This document shows positions 1 through 5,537 of a DNA stretch of 8,131 nucleotides, one piece after another; position 1 is the first letter of the stretch; each line of letters begins with the position of its first letter. The notes beneath the pieces are model-generated. The model saw nothing but the letters and a program-made list of their open reading frames with translations. It had not been told where the DNA came from and did no database searches. The position numbers and the translations under genes are program-made. The DNA is taken from positions 1 through 8,131 of the forward strand of contig JAQUAA010000029.1 in NCBI GenBank assembly GCA_028687495.1, read 5' to 3'. This stretch comes from Minisyncoccota bacterium. Its GTDB lineage: Bacteria > Patescibacteriota > Minisyncoccia > Minisyncoccales > RBG-13-42-11.

Positions 1-708
1 CTACACGGTACAAGGTCATTGGACATTCAGGAATTTATGGGTGTTTTTCCCGCTGAATCTTTCAGGGAAAAATTAAATACGGCTAAAACGGTTTTTCATA
101 AGCTAGGGGAAAATTTAACCAAAAAATACGGACTGGAGGGCGGTTTTTCCCCCAATTTAAAAACAAAAGAAGTATTGGATTTATTGACGAAAGTCGGCAA
201 AAACAAGAGAATTAAAATCATTTTAGATGCGGCGGCCTCTTGCTCTTCTATAATAAAAACGCCGCAATATTATCTCGGTTTGATCAAAGAATATCCCATT
301 TTGGGGATAGAAGATCCTTTTCCTCAGGATGAATGGGAGAATTGGCAAAGATTAAATGCAAAATGCAAAATGCAAAATGCGAAATTGTTGATAATTGGCG
401 ATGATTTGACGGTGACCAATCCTCAAAGAATAAGATTAGCCCATCAAAAAAAGGCCTGTAATGCTTTAATCATTAAACCGAATCAGATTGGTACGGTTTC
501 AGAAACGATTGAAGCAGTAAAATTAGCCAAGTCTTTCGGTTGGAAAACGATAGTTTCTCACCGATCCGGTGAAACGATGGATGATTTCATCGCCGATTTG
601 GCAGTGGGACTAGGAGCGGATTTTATTAAGGCAGGTGCGCCCTTTCCCGAAGAGAGGATGGTAAAATATAATAGATTGGTTAAAATAGAAAAAGAGATTC
701 ATGGCTAA
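1..708 (+). CDS. eno: Enolase, C-terminal part (5' end outside window)
   Basis: Enolase interconverts 2-phosphoglycerate and phosphoenolpyruvate in cytosolic glycolysis. The frame is open from base 1; a TTG at 19 is internal, because codons before it still align with the family loop GGxHAxNxxDIQEF (histidine = residue 2 here). Visible active-site motifs are DIQEFM (8-13), EGG (46-48), the metal aspartate D76, the metal glutamate in IEDP (104), GDDLTVTN (133-140), the catalytic lysine K159 in IIKPNQIG, the SHRSGET loop (186-192) and K210 in IKAGAP. These are all the main catalytic and Mg ligands expected in this half. The protein is shorter than E. coli enolase over the same span (about 229 versus 269 residues from DIQEF). 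Losses are before EGG, where the usual D of DEGG is L45, and after D76. A heptamer repeat encodes residues 119-128. The gene overlaps the next one by 8 bases. Confidence 0.95.
   Translation, partial: LHGTRSLDIQEFMGVFPAESFREKLNTAKTVFHKLGENLTKKYGLEGGFSPNLKTKEVLDLLTKVGKNKRIKIILDAAASCSSIIKTPQYYLGLIKEYPILGIEDPFPQDEWENWQRLNAKCKMQNAKLLIIGDDLTVTNPQRIRLAHQKKACNALIIKPNQIGTVSETIEAVKLAKSFGWKTIVSHRSGETMDDFIADLAVGLGADFIKAGAPFPEERMVKYNRLVKIEKEIHG
354..381 (+). repeat. Four tandem heptamers AAATGCA inside enolase
   Basis: Units lie at 354-360, 361-367, 368-374 and 375-381; the first three are identical and the last ends in G instead of A. Because seven is not a multiple of three, the reading frame rotates and the repeat encodes KCKMQNAK between the IEDP and GDDL motifs of enolase. 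Net length there is only about three residues more than in E. coli enolase, so it replaces or slightly extends a surface loop. Confidence 0.85.
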
Positions 709-1342
709 ATTAATTTTAGTAAGACATATTAAATCGCAATGGAATGAAGAAAACAGATTCACTGGTTGGATGGATGTACCTTTGGATGAAAATGAAACTT
801 ACAAAGCAAAGGAATTGGCTGACAAAGTTTTTCAATCGAAGATTGATAGAATTTACACTTCGCCGTTGTTCAGGAATAAAGACACGGTGGCCAGAATGTT
901 TGAATACGGCAATAAGAAATATCCGATTTTTATTCATCTTGATGGGGGGAAAATGCAGAAATGGGGACACTACATAGACATCAGCCAGGAGGATGTACCG
1001 GTTTTCGTCTCAGAGGCCCTTAATGAACGATATTACGGAAAATTACAGGGAGAAAACAAGGAATCGGCTGCGGAAAAATACGGTGAAGAAAAATTACATT
1101 TATGGAGGAGAAGCTGGCAAGAAGCGCCACCGGGGGGAGAAAGCTTGAAAGGCGTCTATAATAGAGTCGTGCCTTTTTATCAAAAATACATTGAAAAGGA
1201 TTTAAAAGAAGGAAGAAATGTTTTAATCGTGGCCAGTCATAATTCCCTGCGGGCTCTAGTGAAACACATTGAAAATATATCCGATAAAGACATTATTAAT
1301 CTTGAAATACCTTACGCCGGGATAAAAGAGTATAATTTTTAG
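701..1342 (+). CDS. gpmA: 2,3-bisphosphoglycerate-dependent phosphoglycerate mutase
   Basis: Cofactor-dependent phosphoglycerate mutase interconverts 3- and 2-phosphoglycerate through a phosphohistidine, one step before enolase. The 213 residues carry the histidine-phosphatase core: LVRH (phosphohistidine H9), NRFTGW (18-23), the TSPLFR arginine R58, NERYYG with the acid/base E109, RRSW (136-139), GESL (146-149) and the second catalytic histidine H180 in ASHNSLRALVK. Oddities: RHG is RHI, AHGNSLRA lacks its glycine, about 24 extra residues lie between R58 and E109 (27 apart in E. coli, 51 here), and a similar number is missing after RRSW, giving a protein shorter than the 250-residue E. coli enzyme. 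The ATG at 701 overlaps the enolase stop by 8 bases, so the two are probably translated together. It could act as a related histidine phosphatase, but ERYYG, RRSW and the enolase neighbour favour GpmA. Confidence 0.92.
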   Translation: MAKLILVRHIKSQWNEENRFTGWMDVPLDENETYKAKELADKVFQSKIDRIYTSPLFRNKDTVARMFEYGNKKYPIFIHLDGGKMQKWGHYIDISQEDVPVFVSEALNERYYGKLQGENKESAAEKYGEEKLHLWRRSWQEAPPGGESLKGVYNRVVPFYQKYIEKDLKEGRNVLIVASHNSLRALVKHIENISDKDIINLEIPYAGIKEYNF

Positions 1343-1345
1343 CCC

Positions 1346-1373
1346 TTGACAAGATCTCCCACGCCTGTAATAT
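1346..1373 (+). promoter_or_regulatory. Sigma-70-type promoter of the arsR-nifS-iscU-mnmA operon
   Basis: A perfect -35 TTGACA (1346-1351) is followed after 16 bases by TAATAT (1368-1373), four of six matches to TATAAT. TATATA at 1371-1376 is an alternative with a 19-base spacer. The box starts 3 bases after the gpmA stop, so transcription would begin near 1380 and give a leader of roughly 25 bases. No Shine-Dalgarno precedes the ATG at 1407. The same TTGACA-N16-TAATAT layout occurs before csoR. Confidence 0.7.
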
Positions 1374-1394
1374 ATAGATAGTCATCTATATATT
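1369..1394 (+). promoter_or_regulatory. Perfect 11-bp inverted repeat, likely operator of the ArsR-type regulator
   Basis: AATATATAGAT (1369-1379) and ATCTATATATT (1384-1394) are exact reverse complements around a 4-base centre AGTC. The dyad covers the -10 box and the expected start site of the gene for a dimeric winged-helix regulator, where a bound repressor would exclude RNA polymerase. AT-rich dyads of this size are typical ArsR-family operators. A run of T (1393-1400) follows, so the RNA could also form a weak AU-rich terminator hairpin for the gpmA transcript. I favour the operator because the stem has only one G-C pair and lies at a promoter. Confidence 0.7.
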
Positions 1395-1406
1395 TTTTTT
1401 ACGCCG

Positions 1407-1682
1407 ATGAAAAAAACGAAAAAGTGCACAAATTGTCTTACCTTATTGGGAGACAATACCAGGACGAAAATAATCAAACAATTGAAGAAAAAGCCGAGCC
1501 GGGTTTCCGATATCGAGGCTAATTTTTCTTTGACTCAGCCCACCATTTCTTACCATTTGAATATTTTGAAGAAATTGGGGATGGTTCAAAGTAAAAAACA
1601 GGGCCGAGAAGTTTATTATCATTTGAACGAAAAATATCCTTGTAAAAAGTGTGATATTTTTAACTTACCCTTTAAAACATGA
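1407..1682 (+). CDS. ArsR-family winged-helix regulator with two CxxC pairs
   Basis: This 91-residue protein is a small winged helix-turn-helix DNA-binding protein. The recognition helix region is LTQPTISYHLNILKKLG (42-58), followed by the wing GMVQSKKQGREVYYHLN (58-74), both classic for the ArsR/SmtB fold. The arsenic-sensing ELCVCDL signature on the helix before the recognition helix is absent. Instead there is C7-x2-C10 at the N terminus and C79-x2-C82 at the C terminus, four cysteines that could form one tetrahedral metal or Fe-S site or a dithiol switch, within or between protomers. The ligand cannot be read from sequence. The stop overlaps the nifS start by four bases (ATGA, 1679-1682), tying it to cysteine desulfurase, IscU and MnmA. 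It probably represses its own operon through the dyad at 1369-1394. The ATG at 1407 has no Shine-Dalgarno. Confidence 0.85.
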   Translation: MKKTKKCTNCLTLLGDNTRTKIIKQLKKKPSRVSDIEANFSLTQPTISYHLNILKKLGMVQSKKQGREVYYHLNEKYPCKKCDIFNLPFKT

Positions 1683-2833
1683 AAAAAATCTATTTAGATT
1701 ATGCAGCCACCACTCCAGTTGATCCGCGCGTAACGAGGGCAATGTTGCCGTATTTCAATAAAAAGTTCGGCAACACCATGTCTTTGCACGGTTTCGGCCA
1801 GGAAGTTAAATCAGCACTGGAACAAAGCCGGGAGGAAGTGGCTAATTTCATCGGGGCGGAACCCAATGAAATAATATTTACCGGTTCAGCTACCGAGAGT
1901 AATAACTTCGTCTTAAAAGGAATTGCTTTCGCCAATCGTAATAAAGGTAGAAACATCGTCATTTCTTCGATTGAACATCCTTGTATCATGGAATCGGCTG
2001 AATGGCTGGAATCACAGGGATTTGAAATAACTCGCTTGCCGGTGGATAAATACGGTCAAATTTCTCCGGGAGATGTTGAAAAAGCAATCAAAAAAGAGAC
2101 AATTTTGGTTTCGATAATTCACGCCTCCAATGAAATAGGGACAATCCAGCCGATAAAAGAAATCGGAAAAATCTGCAGGGAAAAAGGAGTGTACTTTCAT
2201 ACCGATGCAGTTCAAAGTTTCGGCAAAATTCCTCTCGACGTCAATTCAATAAATGTTGATTTATTGTCCGCTTCTTCCCATAAAATGTATGGTCCCAAAG
2301 GAGCTGCTATTTTATTCATCAGAAAAGGTACGAAAATTGAACCGCTTCTGCATGGCGGTGGTCAGGAAATGGGTCTGCGGTCTTCGACCGTAAACGTTCC
2401 GGCAGTAGTTGGTTTTGCGGAAGCCTGTAAAATTGCGAAGAAGGAAATGAAAAAAGAAGGTACAAACCTTACAAAATTAAGAGATAGATTGATAAAAGGA
2501 ATTTTGTCAAAAATCCCAGGTTCCTATCTCAACGGCCATCCCCAAAAACGGCTGCCCAATAATATTAATTTTTGGTTTGAAGGAGTTGAAGGAGAATCAA
2601 TCGTCATCCAGTTGGACTTATTGGGCATTGCCGCTTCCACCGGTTCTGCTTGTTCTTCAGCCAAACTTGAACCAAGTCATGTTTTACTGGCAATAGGGTT
2701 AAAGCATGAGCAAGCGCATGGTTCTTTAAGATTGACTTTGGGCAGGTGGACTAAGAAGTCGGAGATAGATTATGTTCTGAAGGTTCTGCCTCAGATAATT
2801 CAAAAATTAAGAAAAATATCAGGAAAAATATGA
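1679..2833 (+). CDS. nifS: Cysteine desulfurase (NifS/IscS family)
   Basis: This pyridoxal-phosphate enzyme takes sulfur from cysteine as a persulfide and hands it to Fe-S scaffolds and thiolation enzymes. The 384 residues are near full family length. Motifs: YLDYAATTPVDP (5-16), FTGSATESNN (67-76), the PLP-contact histidine region IEHP (98-101), HASNEIGTIQP (148-158), HTDAVQ (174-179), the Schiff-base lysine K202 in SASSHKMYGPKG, GGGQEMGLRSST (226-237) and the persulfide cysteine C325 in STGSACSS. The short GSACSS loop and E. coli IscS-like spacing (lysine 206, cysteine 328) point to the group I NifS/IscS type, not SufS. It starts within the ArsR-type regulator gene (ATGA overlap) and ends in an ATGA overlap with the IscU-type scaffold gene. 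Likely partners are the encoded IscU (clusters) and MnmA (tRNA s2U34). iscS is an equally valid name. Confidence 0.96.
   Translation: MKKIYLDYAATTPVDPRVTRAMLPYFNKKFGNTMSLHGFGQEVKSALEQSREEVANFIGAEPNEIIFTGSATESNNFVLKGIAFANRNKGRNIVISSIEHPCIMESAEWLESQGFEITRLPVDKYGQISPGDVEKAIKKETILVSIIHASNEIGTIQPIKEIGKICREKGVYFHTDAVQSFGKIPLDVNSINVDLLSASSHKMYGPKGAAILFIRKGTKIEPLLHGGGQEMGLRSSTVNVPAVVGFAEACKIAKKEMKKEGTNLTKLRDRLIKGILSKIPGSYLNGHPQKRLPNNINFWFEGVEGESIVIQLDLLGIAASTGSACSSAKLEPSHVLLAIGLKHEQAHGSLRLTLGRWTKKSEIDYVLKVLPQIIQKLRKISGKI
2821..2824 (+). promoter_or_regulatory. Shine-Dalgarno AGGA before iscU
   Basis: AGGA lies 5 bases before the ATG at 2830, inside the end of the nifS frame. It is the clearest Shine-Dalgarno in the window; most other starts here have none and seem to rely on coupling or AT-rich leaders. 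Confidence 0.55.
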
Positions 2834-3231
2834 AACCTTATTATTCCAGAGAAGTAATTAAAAGATTTACCAATCCAAAAAACTTCGGGGAAATTAAAAA
2901 TGCCGATACGGTAGGTAAGGTCGGTAATCCCAGATGCGGGGACATCATGAAATTGTATATAAAAATAGGGAGGAAGGGGGGGAAAGAAATCATCGAAGAT
3001 ATTAAATTTCATACTTTGGGGTGTGCGGCAGCCATAGCTACATCTGATATGGCCTGCGATTTGGTTAAAGGCAAGACGCTCAGAGAAGCCCTGAAGATAG
3101 ATTACAAAAAAATAATTAAAGCGCTTGGTGATTTGCCGCCGATTAAAATCCACTGTTCCGTTTTAGCTAGAGAAGGTTTAAAAGCGGCAGTTGAAAATTA
3201 CTATGCCAAAAAAAAGAGCCAAAAGAAATAA
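2830..3231 (+). CDS. iscU: IscU/NifU-N-type Fe-S cluster assembly scaffold
   Basis: IscU receives sulfur from the cysteine desulfurase and builds a transient Fe-S cluster. The 133 residues show all three scaffold cysteines in family motifs: VGNPRCGD (C36, with D38), LGCAAAIA (C65) and KIHCSVLA (C109). The N terminus YYSREVIKRFTNPKNFGEIKNAD is typical, and the middle motif is GCAAAIA rather than the commoner GCGSAIA. A fourth cysteine, C76, is not a standard ligand. The lysine-rich tail AKKKSQKK is encoded where the frame overlaps mnmA by 29 bases. There are no NifU middle or C-terminal domains, so it is the short form. HscA/HscB, ferredoxin and A-type carriers are not in this window. Coupling to nifS (ATGA) makes it the desulfurase's partner. 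SufU is an alternative name, but SufU usually has an insertion that is not seen here. Confidence 0.93.
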   Translation: MKPYYSREVIKRFTNPKNFGEIKNADTVGKVGNPRCGDIMKLYIKIGRKGGKEIIEDIKFHTLGCAAAIATSDMACDLVKGKTLREALKIDYKKIIKALGDLPPIKIHCSVLAREGLKAAVENYYAKKKSQKK

Positions 3232-4276
3232 AGCAGTGGTGGCAATGTCGGGAGGAGTTGATTCAAGCGTGGCAGCAGCTCTTTTGAAAAGAGACGGCTT
3301 TGATGTGGTCGGCGTTTTCATGAAATTTTGGTCGGAAGGAGGAAGTGAAATCAAAAATAAATGCTGTTCCAGCGAATCTGAAAAAAGAGCGAGGAGAGTG
3401 GCGAAAATCCTTAAGATTCCTTTTTACGCTTTGAATTTCGAAAAGGAATTTAAAAAAAGAATCGTTGATTATTTTCTTAAGGAAAACAAAAAAGGCGTAA
3501 CTCCCAATCCCTGCGTCGTTTGCAACAAAGAAATAAAATTCGGTCTTCTGTTGGAAAAAGCTTTGGAGCTGGATGCCGATTTCATCGCGATGGGACATTA
3601 TGCCCGGATTAAAAAAGATGAAAGGGGCGCGCATTTATTGAAGGGAAGGGATGCAGAGAAAGATCAGAGTTATTTTCTTTGGAAACTTAATCAGAAACAG
3701 CTAAAACATGTTTTATTTCCGGTGGGAAGTTGTACCAGATCGGAAGTGGAAAAATTGGCAAAGAAATTCAAGCTGCCTTTTAGCGGGGTCAAAAAATCAC
3801 AAGAAATTTGTTTTATTCCCAATACTGTCGAAGATTTTTTAAGGAGACACCTTAAATCGAAAGCAGGGAAGATCATTACTAAAGAAGGCAAGACAATCGG
3901 AGAACATCAGGGATTATGGTTTTACACAATCGGCCAGAGAAAGGGGATAGGACTTCCCGGAGGCCCCTATTACGTTATGGACAAAGATTTGAAGAAGAAC
4001 CTTCTGCTTGTTACAAAAAACGAAAAAGATTTATTTAAAAAAGAATTAATCGCCAAAAATATTAATTGGATTTTAGGCAAGGAGCCGAAATTGTCCCTGA
4101 AAGTTTCAGCCAAAATCCGTTATCGCCATAAATCGACTTTGGCCAAAATATATCCTCACACAGCGCATGCGACGTACAGAATACGCTTTGAACGGCATCA
4201 AAGGGCCGTCACTCCAGGTCAATCAATAGTTTTCTATAAGGGCCGGGAACTTCTGGGCGGAGGAATAATTAATTAG
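3203..4276 (+). CDS. mnmA: tRNA-specific 2-thiouridylase MnmA
   Basis: MnmA adenylates and thiolates U34 of the Lys, Glu and Gln tRNAs (s2U34) using persulfide sulfur. From the ATG at 3203 the protein has 357 residues, normal length. It shows the ATP pyrophosphatase P-loop MSGGVDSS (15-22), VFMKFW (38-43), the catalytic cysteine C107 in PNPCVVCNKEIKFG, GHYARI (131-136), GRDAEKDQSYFLW (148-160) contacting tRNA, the second catalytic cysteine C203 in SQEICFIPN, FYTIGQRKGIGLPGG in the central domain, and the C-terminal beta-barrel ending AVTPGQSIVFYKGRELLGGG. A TTG at 3191 is in frame but adds only four residues; a GTG at 3236 would leave a very short lead to the P-loop. The chosen start overlaps iscU by 29 bases. 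Placement after nifS suggests that enzyme is its sulfur donor, as with YrvO and MnmA in Bacillus. Confidence 0.95.
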   Translation: MPKKRAKRNKAVVAMSGGVDSSVAAALLKRDGFDVVGVFMKFWSEGGSEIKNKCCSSESEKRARRVAKILKIPFYALNFEKEFKKRIVDYFLKENKKGVTPNPCVVCNKEIKFGLLLEKALELDADFIAMGHYARIKKDERGAHLLKGRDAEKDQSYFLWKLNQKQLKHVLFPVGSCTRSEVEKLAKKFKLPFSGVKKSQEICFIPNTVEDFLRRHLKSKAGKIITKEGKTIGEHQGLWFYTIGQRKGIGLPGGPYYVMDKDLKKNLLLVTKNEKDLFKKELIAKNINWILGKEPKLSLKVSAKIRYRHKSTLAKIYPHTAHATYRIRFERHQRAVTPGQSIVFYKGRELLGGGIIN

Positions 4277-4314
4277 AGATAAAGGTCGATCATAAAATAA
4301 TTAAAAACAAAAAT

Positions 4315-4536
4315 ATGAAAAAATTAATATTTCTATTGTTTTCTTTGACGTTTTTTCCTTTTATCGCATCGGCTGATTTTGGCGGCATGATGGGGTACGG
4401 CGTTGATTGGAGAGGAATGATGGGGGGAGCGGGGATGTTCGGAATGGGTCTTGCCGGTTTTCTCTTTTTCGTTTTGGTTTCTTTTATATTTTCATTGATT
4501 TTTTGGTTAGTATATAAATGTCTTATAAAAAAATAA
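4315..4536 (+). CDS. Small exported Met-rich membrane protein
   Basis: This 73-residue protein is not a family I can name with certainty. It has a clean signal peptide (MKK, hydrophobic core 4-17, likely cleavage after ASA at 18-20). Next comes an exposed Gly/Met segment with M25, M26, M35, M36, M41 and M44 in GMMG and GMFGMG patterns, one membrane helix (about 46-67) and a short basic tail KCLIKK (68-73). Positive-inside topology puts the Met-rich part outside the cell. Clustered methionines in extracytoplasmic segments often bind Cu(I), so a role in external copper binding is possible given the copper operon 0.7 kb downstream, but this is inference. GMMG-type segments also occur in small SHOCT-like membrane proteins. 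It starts 38 bases after mnmA and lies 7 bases before the superoxide dismutase gene, so the two are probably co-transcribed. No Shine-Dalgarno is seen. Confidence 0.75.
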   Translation: MKKLIFLLFSLTFFPFIASADFGGMMGYGVDWRGMMGGAGMFGMGLAGFLFFVLVSFIFSLIFWLVYKCLIKK

Positions 4537-4543
4537 AATAAAC

Positions 4544-5140
4544 ATGAAAAAATACGAAGAGATTAAAAAATTGTCTTTCTCTAAACCCTTAACAAGGATT
4601 TCTGAAAAGACCATTTCAATCCACTACGACAAACTTTATCAGGGTTATGTGAAGAAATGGCAAGAGATTCAGGAGAAACTGAAAGAGATCGATAAATCAA
4701 CTTCCAATGCTACTTTTTCCGATCTGAGAGAGTTAAAACTGGAAGAAGGTTTCGCTGCCGATGCCATTTTATTGCATGAGGCTTATTTTGATGTTTTGGG
4801 AGGGAACGGAAATCCAGAAGGAGATATTGTCGACGCAATTGCAAAAGATTTCGGTTCCTTCGAAGCCTGGCGGGAAGAATTTGAGGCTTCGGGTTTGGCA
4901 GCCAGGGGATGGGTTGTTTTGGCTTATGATTTCAACGACGGGAAACTGCACAATTACATAGCCGACCTGCATAATCAGGGCGGGGTGTGGGGGACGTCTC
5001 CAATTTTGGTTTTGGATGTGTATGAGCACGCTTACTTTATTGATTACGGCTCTGACAGAAAAAATTATATCGAAGCTTTTTTCCAGAATCTGAACTGGGA
5101 AGCGATAAATAAAAAATTCCTGAAAATAGTGAGAAAATAA
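4544..5140 (+). CDS. sodA: Superoxide dismutase, Fe/Mn family
   Basis: The enzyme converts superoxide to hydrogen peroxide and oxygen. The 198 residues are standard length with both family domains. The four metal ligands are present: H27 (SIHYDKLYQGYV), H78 (LLHEAYFDVLGG), D158 and H162 (LDVYEHAYFIDY). The gateway tyrosine is Y35. The second-sphere glutamine appears as Q145 in HNQGG, the position that carries Gln in Mn enzymes and Ala in Fe enzymes, and the alternative position four residues before H78 is alanine. This favours Mn or cambialistic use, but sequence alone does not settle it. There is no signal peptide, so it should be cytosolic. It follows the Met-rich membrane protein by 7 bases, and the copper operon starts after it with its own promoter. 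The name sodA assumes Mn use; sodB would apply if it uses Fe. Confidence 0.94.
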   Translation: MKKYEEIKKLSFSKPLTRISEKTISIHYDKLYQGYVKKWQEIQEKLKEIDKSTSNATFSDLRELKLEEGFAADAILLHEAYFDVLGGNGNPEGDIVDAIAKDFGSFEAWREEFEASGLAARGWVVLAYDFNDGKLHNYIADLHNQGGVWGTSPILVLDVYEHAYFIDYGSDRKNYIEAFFQNLNWEAINKKFLKIVRK

Positions 5141-5171
5141 ATTCAGGTCAGCAAACCAATGCATTATCCTC

Positions 5172-5199
5172 TTGACAGGCAATCGTGGCTTGCTAATAT
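5172..5199 (+). promoter_or_regulatory. Extended -10 promoter of the csoR copper operon
   Basis: A perfect -35 TTGACA (5172-5177), 16-base spacer and TAATAT (5194-5199), with an upstream TG at 5191-5192 that makes an extended -10. The layout matches the promoter before the ArsR-type gene. Initiation near 5206 would place the CsoR dyad at the start site. A perfect TATAAT at 5235-5240 just before the csoR ATG may serve as a second -10 with a poor -35; the dyad would then lie between its elements. Confidence 0.65.
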
Positions 5200-5208
5200 T
5201 TCTATTGT

Positions 5209-5233
5209 ATACCTATACCTATGGTCAGGGTAT
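5209..5233 (+). promoter_or_regulatory. CsoR-type operator dyad
   Basis: The site is symmetric about base 5221. The outer arms are ATACC (5209-5213) and GGTAT (5229-5233); the inner arms are ACC (5217-5219) and GGT (5223-5225), separated by TAT. ATACC and GGTAT arms with internal C and G runs are the usual form of CsoR operators. It lies between the promoter and the csoR ATG at 5253, so apo-CsoR binding would block transcription and Cu(I) would release it. Confidence 0.7.
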
Positions 5234-5252
5234 TTATAATAATTTAAAACAT

Positions 5253-5525
5253 ATGTCTAACCAAAAAGAAAAAACCTTAATAAATTTCAAGAAAGCGCAA
5301 AGTTTGATTGAAAAAATCATTAAAATGATAGAGAAAGACGAATATTGCATCGATATCATGCAGCAAAATCTGGCTGTTTTGGGTTTACTGAAATCAGCCC
5401 ATCAAATGTTGATGGAAAATCACTTGAATACTTGTTTTAAAAAAGCCATGGCAACGAAAAATGAAAGAAAAAAACAGGAAATGATTCAACAGATTCTAAG
5501 AGTAACTAAATTGTTCAATAAATAG
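5253..5525 (+). CDS. csoR: Copper-sensing repressor CsoR
   Basis: CsoR is an all-helical tetrameric repressor that leaves DNA when Cu(I) binds. The 90-residue protein has the defining copper triad C32, H57 and C61, with spacing C-x24-H-x3-C identical to Mycobacterium tuberculosis CsoR (C36, H61, C65). Y31 beside the first cysteine matches the conserved second-shell tyrosine. Flanking helices are FKKAQSLIEKIIKMIEKDEYC and VLGLLKSAHQMLMENHLNTCF. The RcnR/FrmR relatives have different residues at these places, so copper is the best ligand. The ATG at 5253 is preferred over an in-frame TTG at 5172, because that TTG is part of the -35 box and the added 27 residues would be read across promoter and operator. 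The gene heads an operon with copA, and the dyad at 5209-5233 is its probable site. No Shine-Dalgarno is visible. Confidence 0.92.
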   Translation: MSNQKEKTLINFKKAQSLIEKIIKMIEKDEYCIDIMQQNLAVLGLLKSAHQMLMENHLNTCFKKAMATKNERKKQEMIQQILRVTKLFNK

Positions 5526-5537
5526 TTTTTTAACAGC

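Larger units (their letters stand above)
5141..5252. other. Largest intergenic region (112 bases), regulatory only
   Basis: Between the superoxide dismutase stop and the csoR ATG lie the promoter (5172-5199), the CsoR dyad (5209-5233) and an extra TATAAT (5235-5240). No convincing terminator closes the sod gene: CCTGAA (5119-5124) and TTCAGG (5142-5147) can pair but have a long loop and no T run, so some read-through into the copper operon is likely. Confidence 0.6.

Noticed and set aside
354..381. Heptamer tract as a CRISPR or assembly error
   Set aside because: Units are too short and lack spacers, and the enolase frame and flanking motifs stay intact through it.
716..970. Minus-strand open frames such as this one and others opposite gpmA, nifS, mnmA, sod and the copper genes
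   Set aside because: They mirror strong coding regions, show no recognisable motifs and have no promoter or ribosome binding site.
1407..1682. Classical arsenic or cadmium sensor ArsR/CadC
   Set aside because: The ELCVCDL cysteine motif is missing, and no arsenic or cadmium resistance gene is adjacent.
3191..3202. TTG start for mnmA
   Set aside because: It adds only four residues and has no ribosome binding site; the ATG at 3203 is the simpler start.
4293..4298. TAAAAT as a -10 box for the Met-rich protein gene
   Set aside because: Five of six matches, but no credible -35 at 16-18 bases upstream; common by chance in AT-rich DNA.
5119..5147. Terminator after the superoxide dismutase gene
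   Set aside because: Only a 6-bp stem with a 17-base loop and no T run.
5172..5252. An N-terminal extension of CsoR from a TTG at 5172
   Set aside because: The TTG belongs to a perfect TTGACA -35 box, and the 27 extra codons cross the promoter and dyad; the ATG at 5253 gives normal CsoR length.
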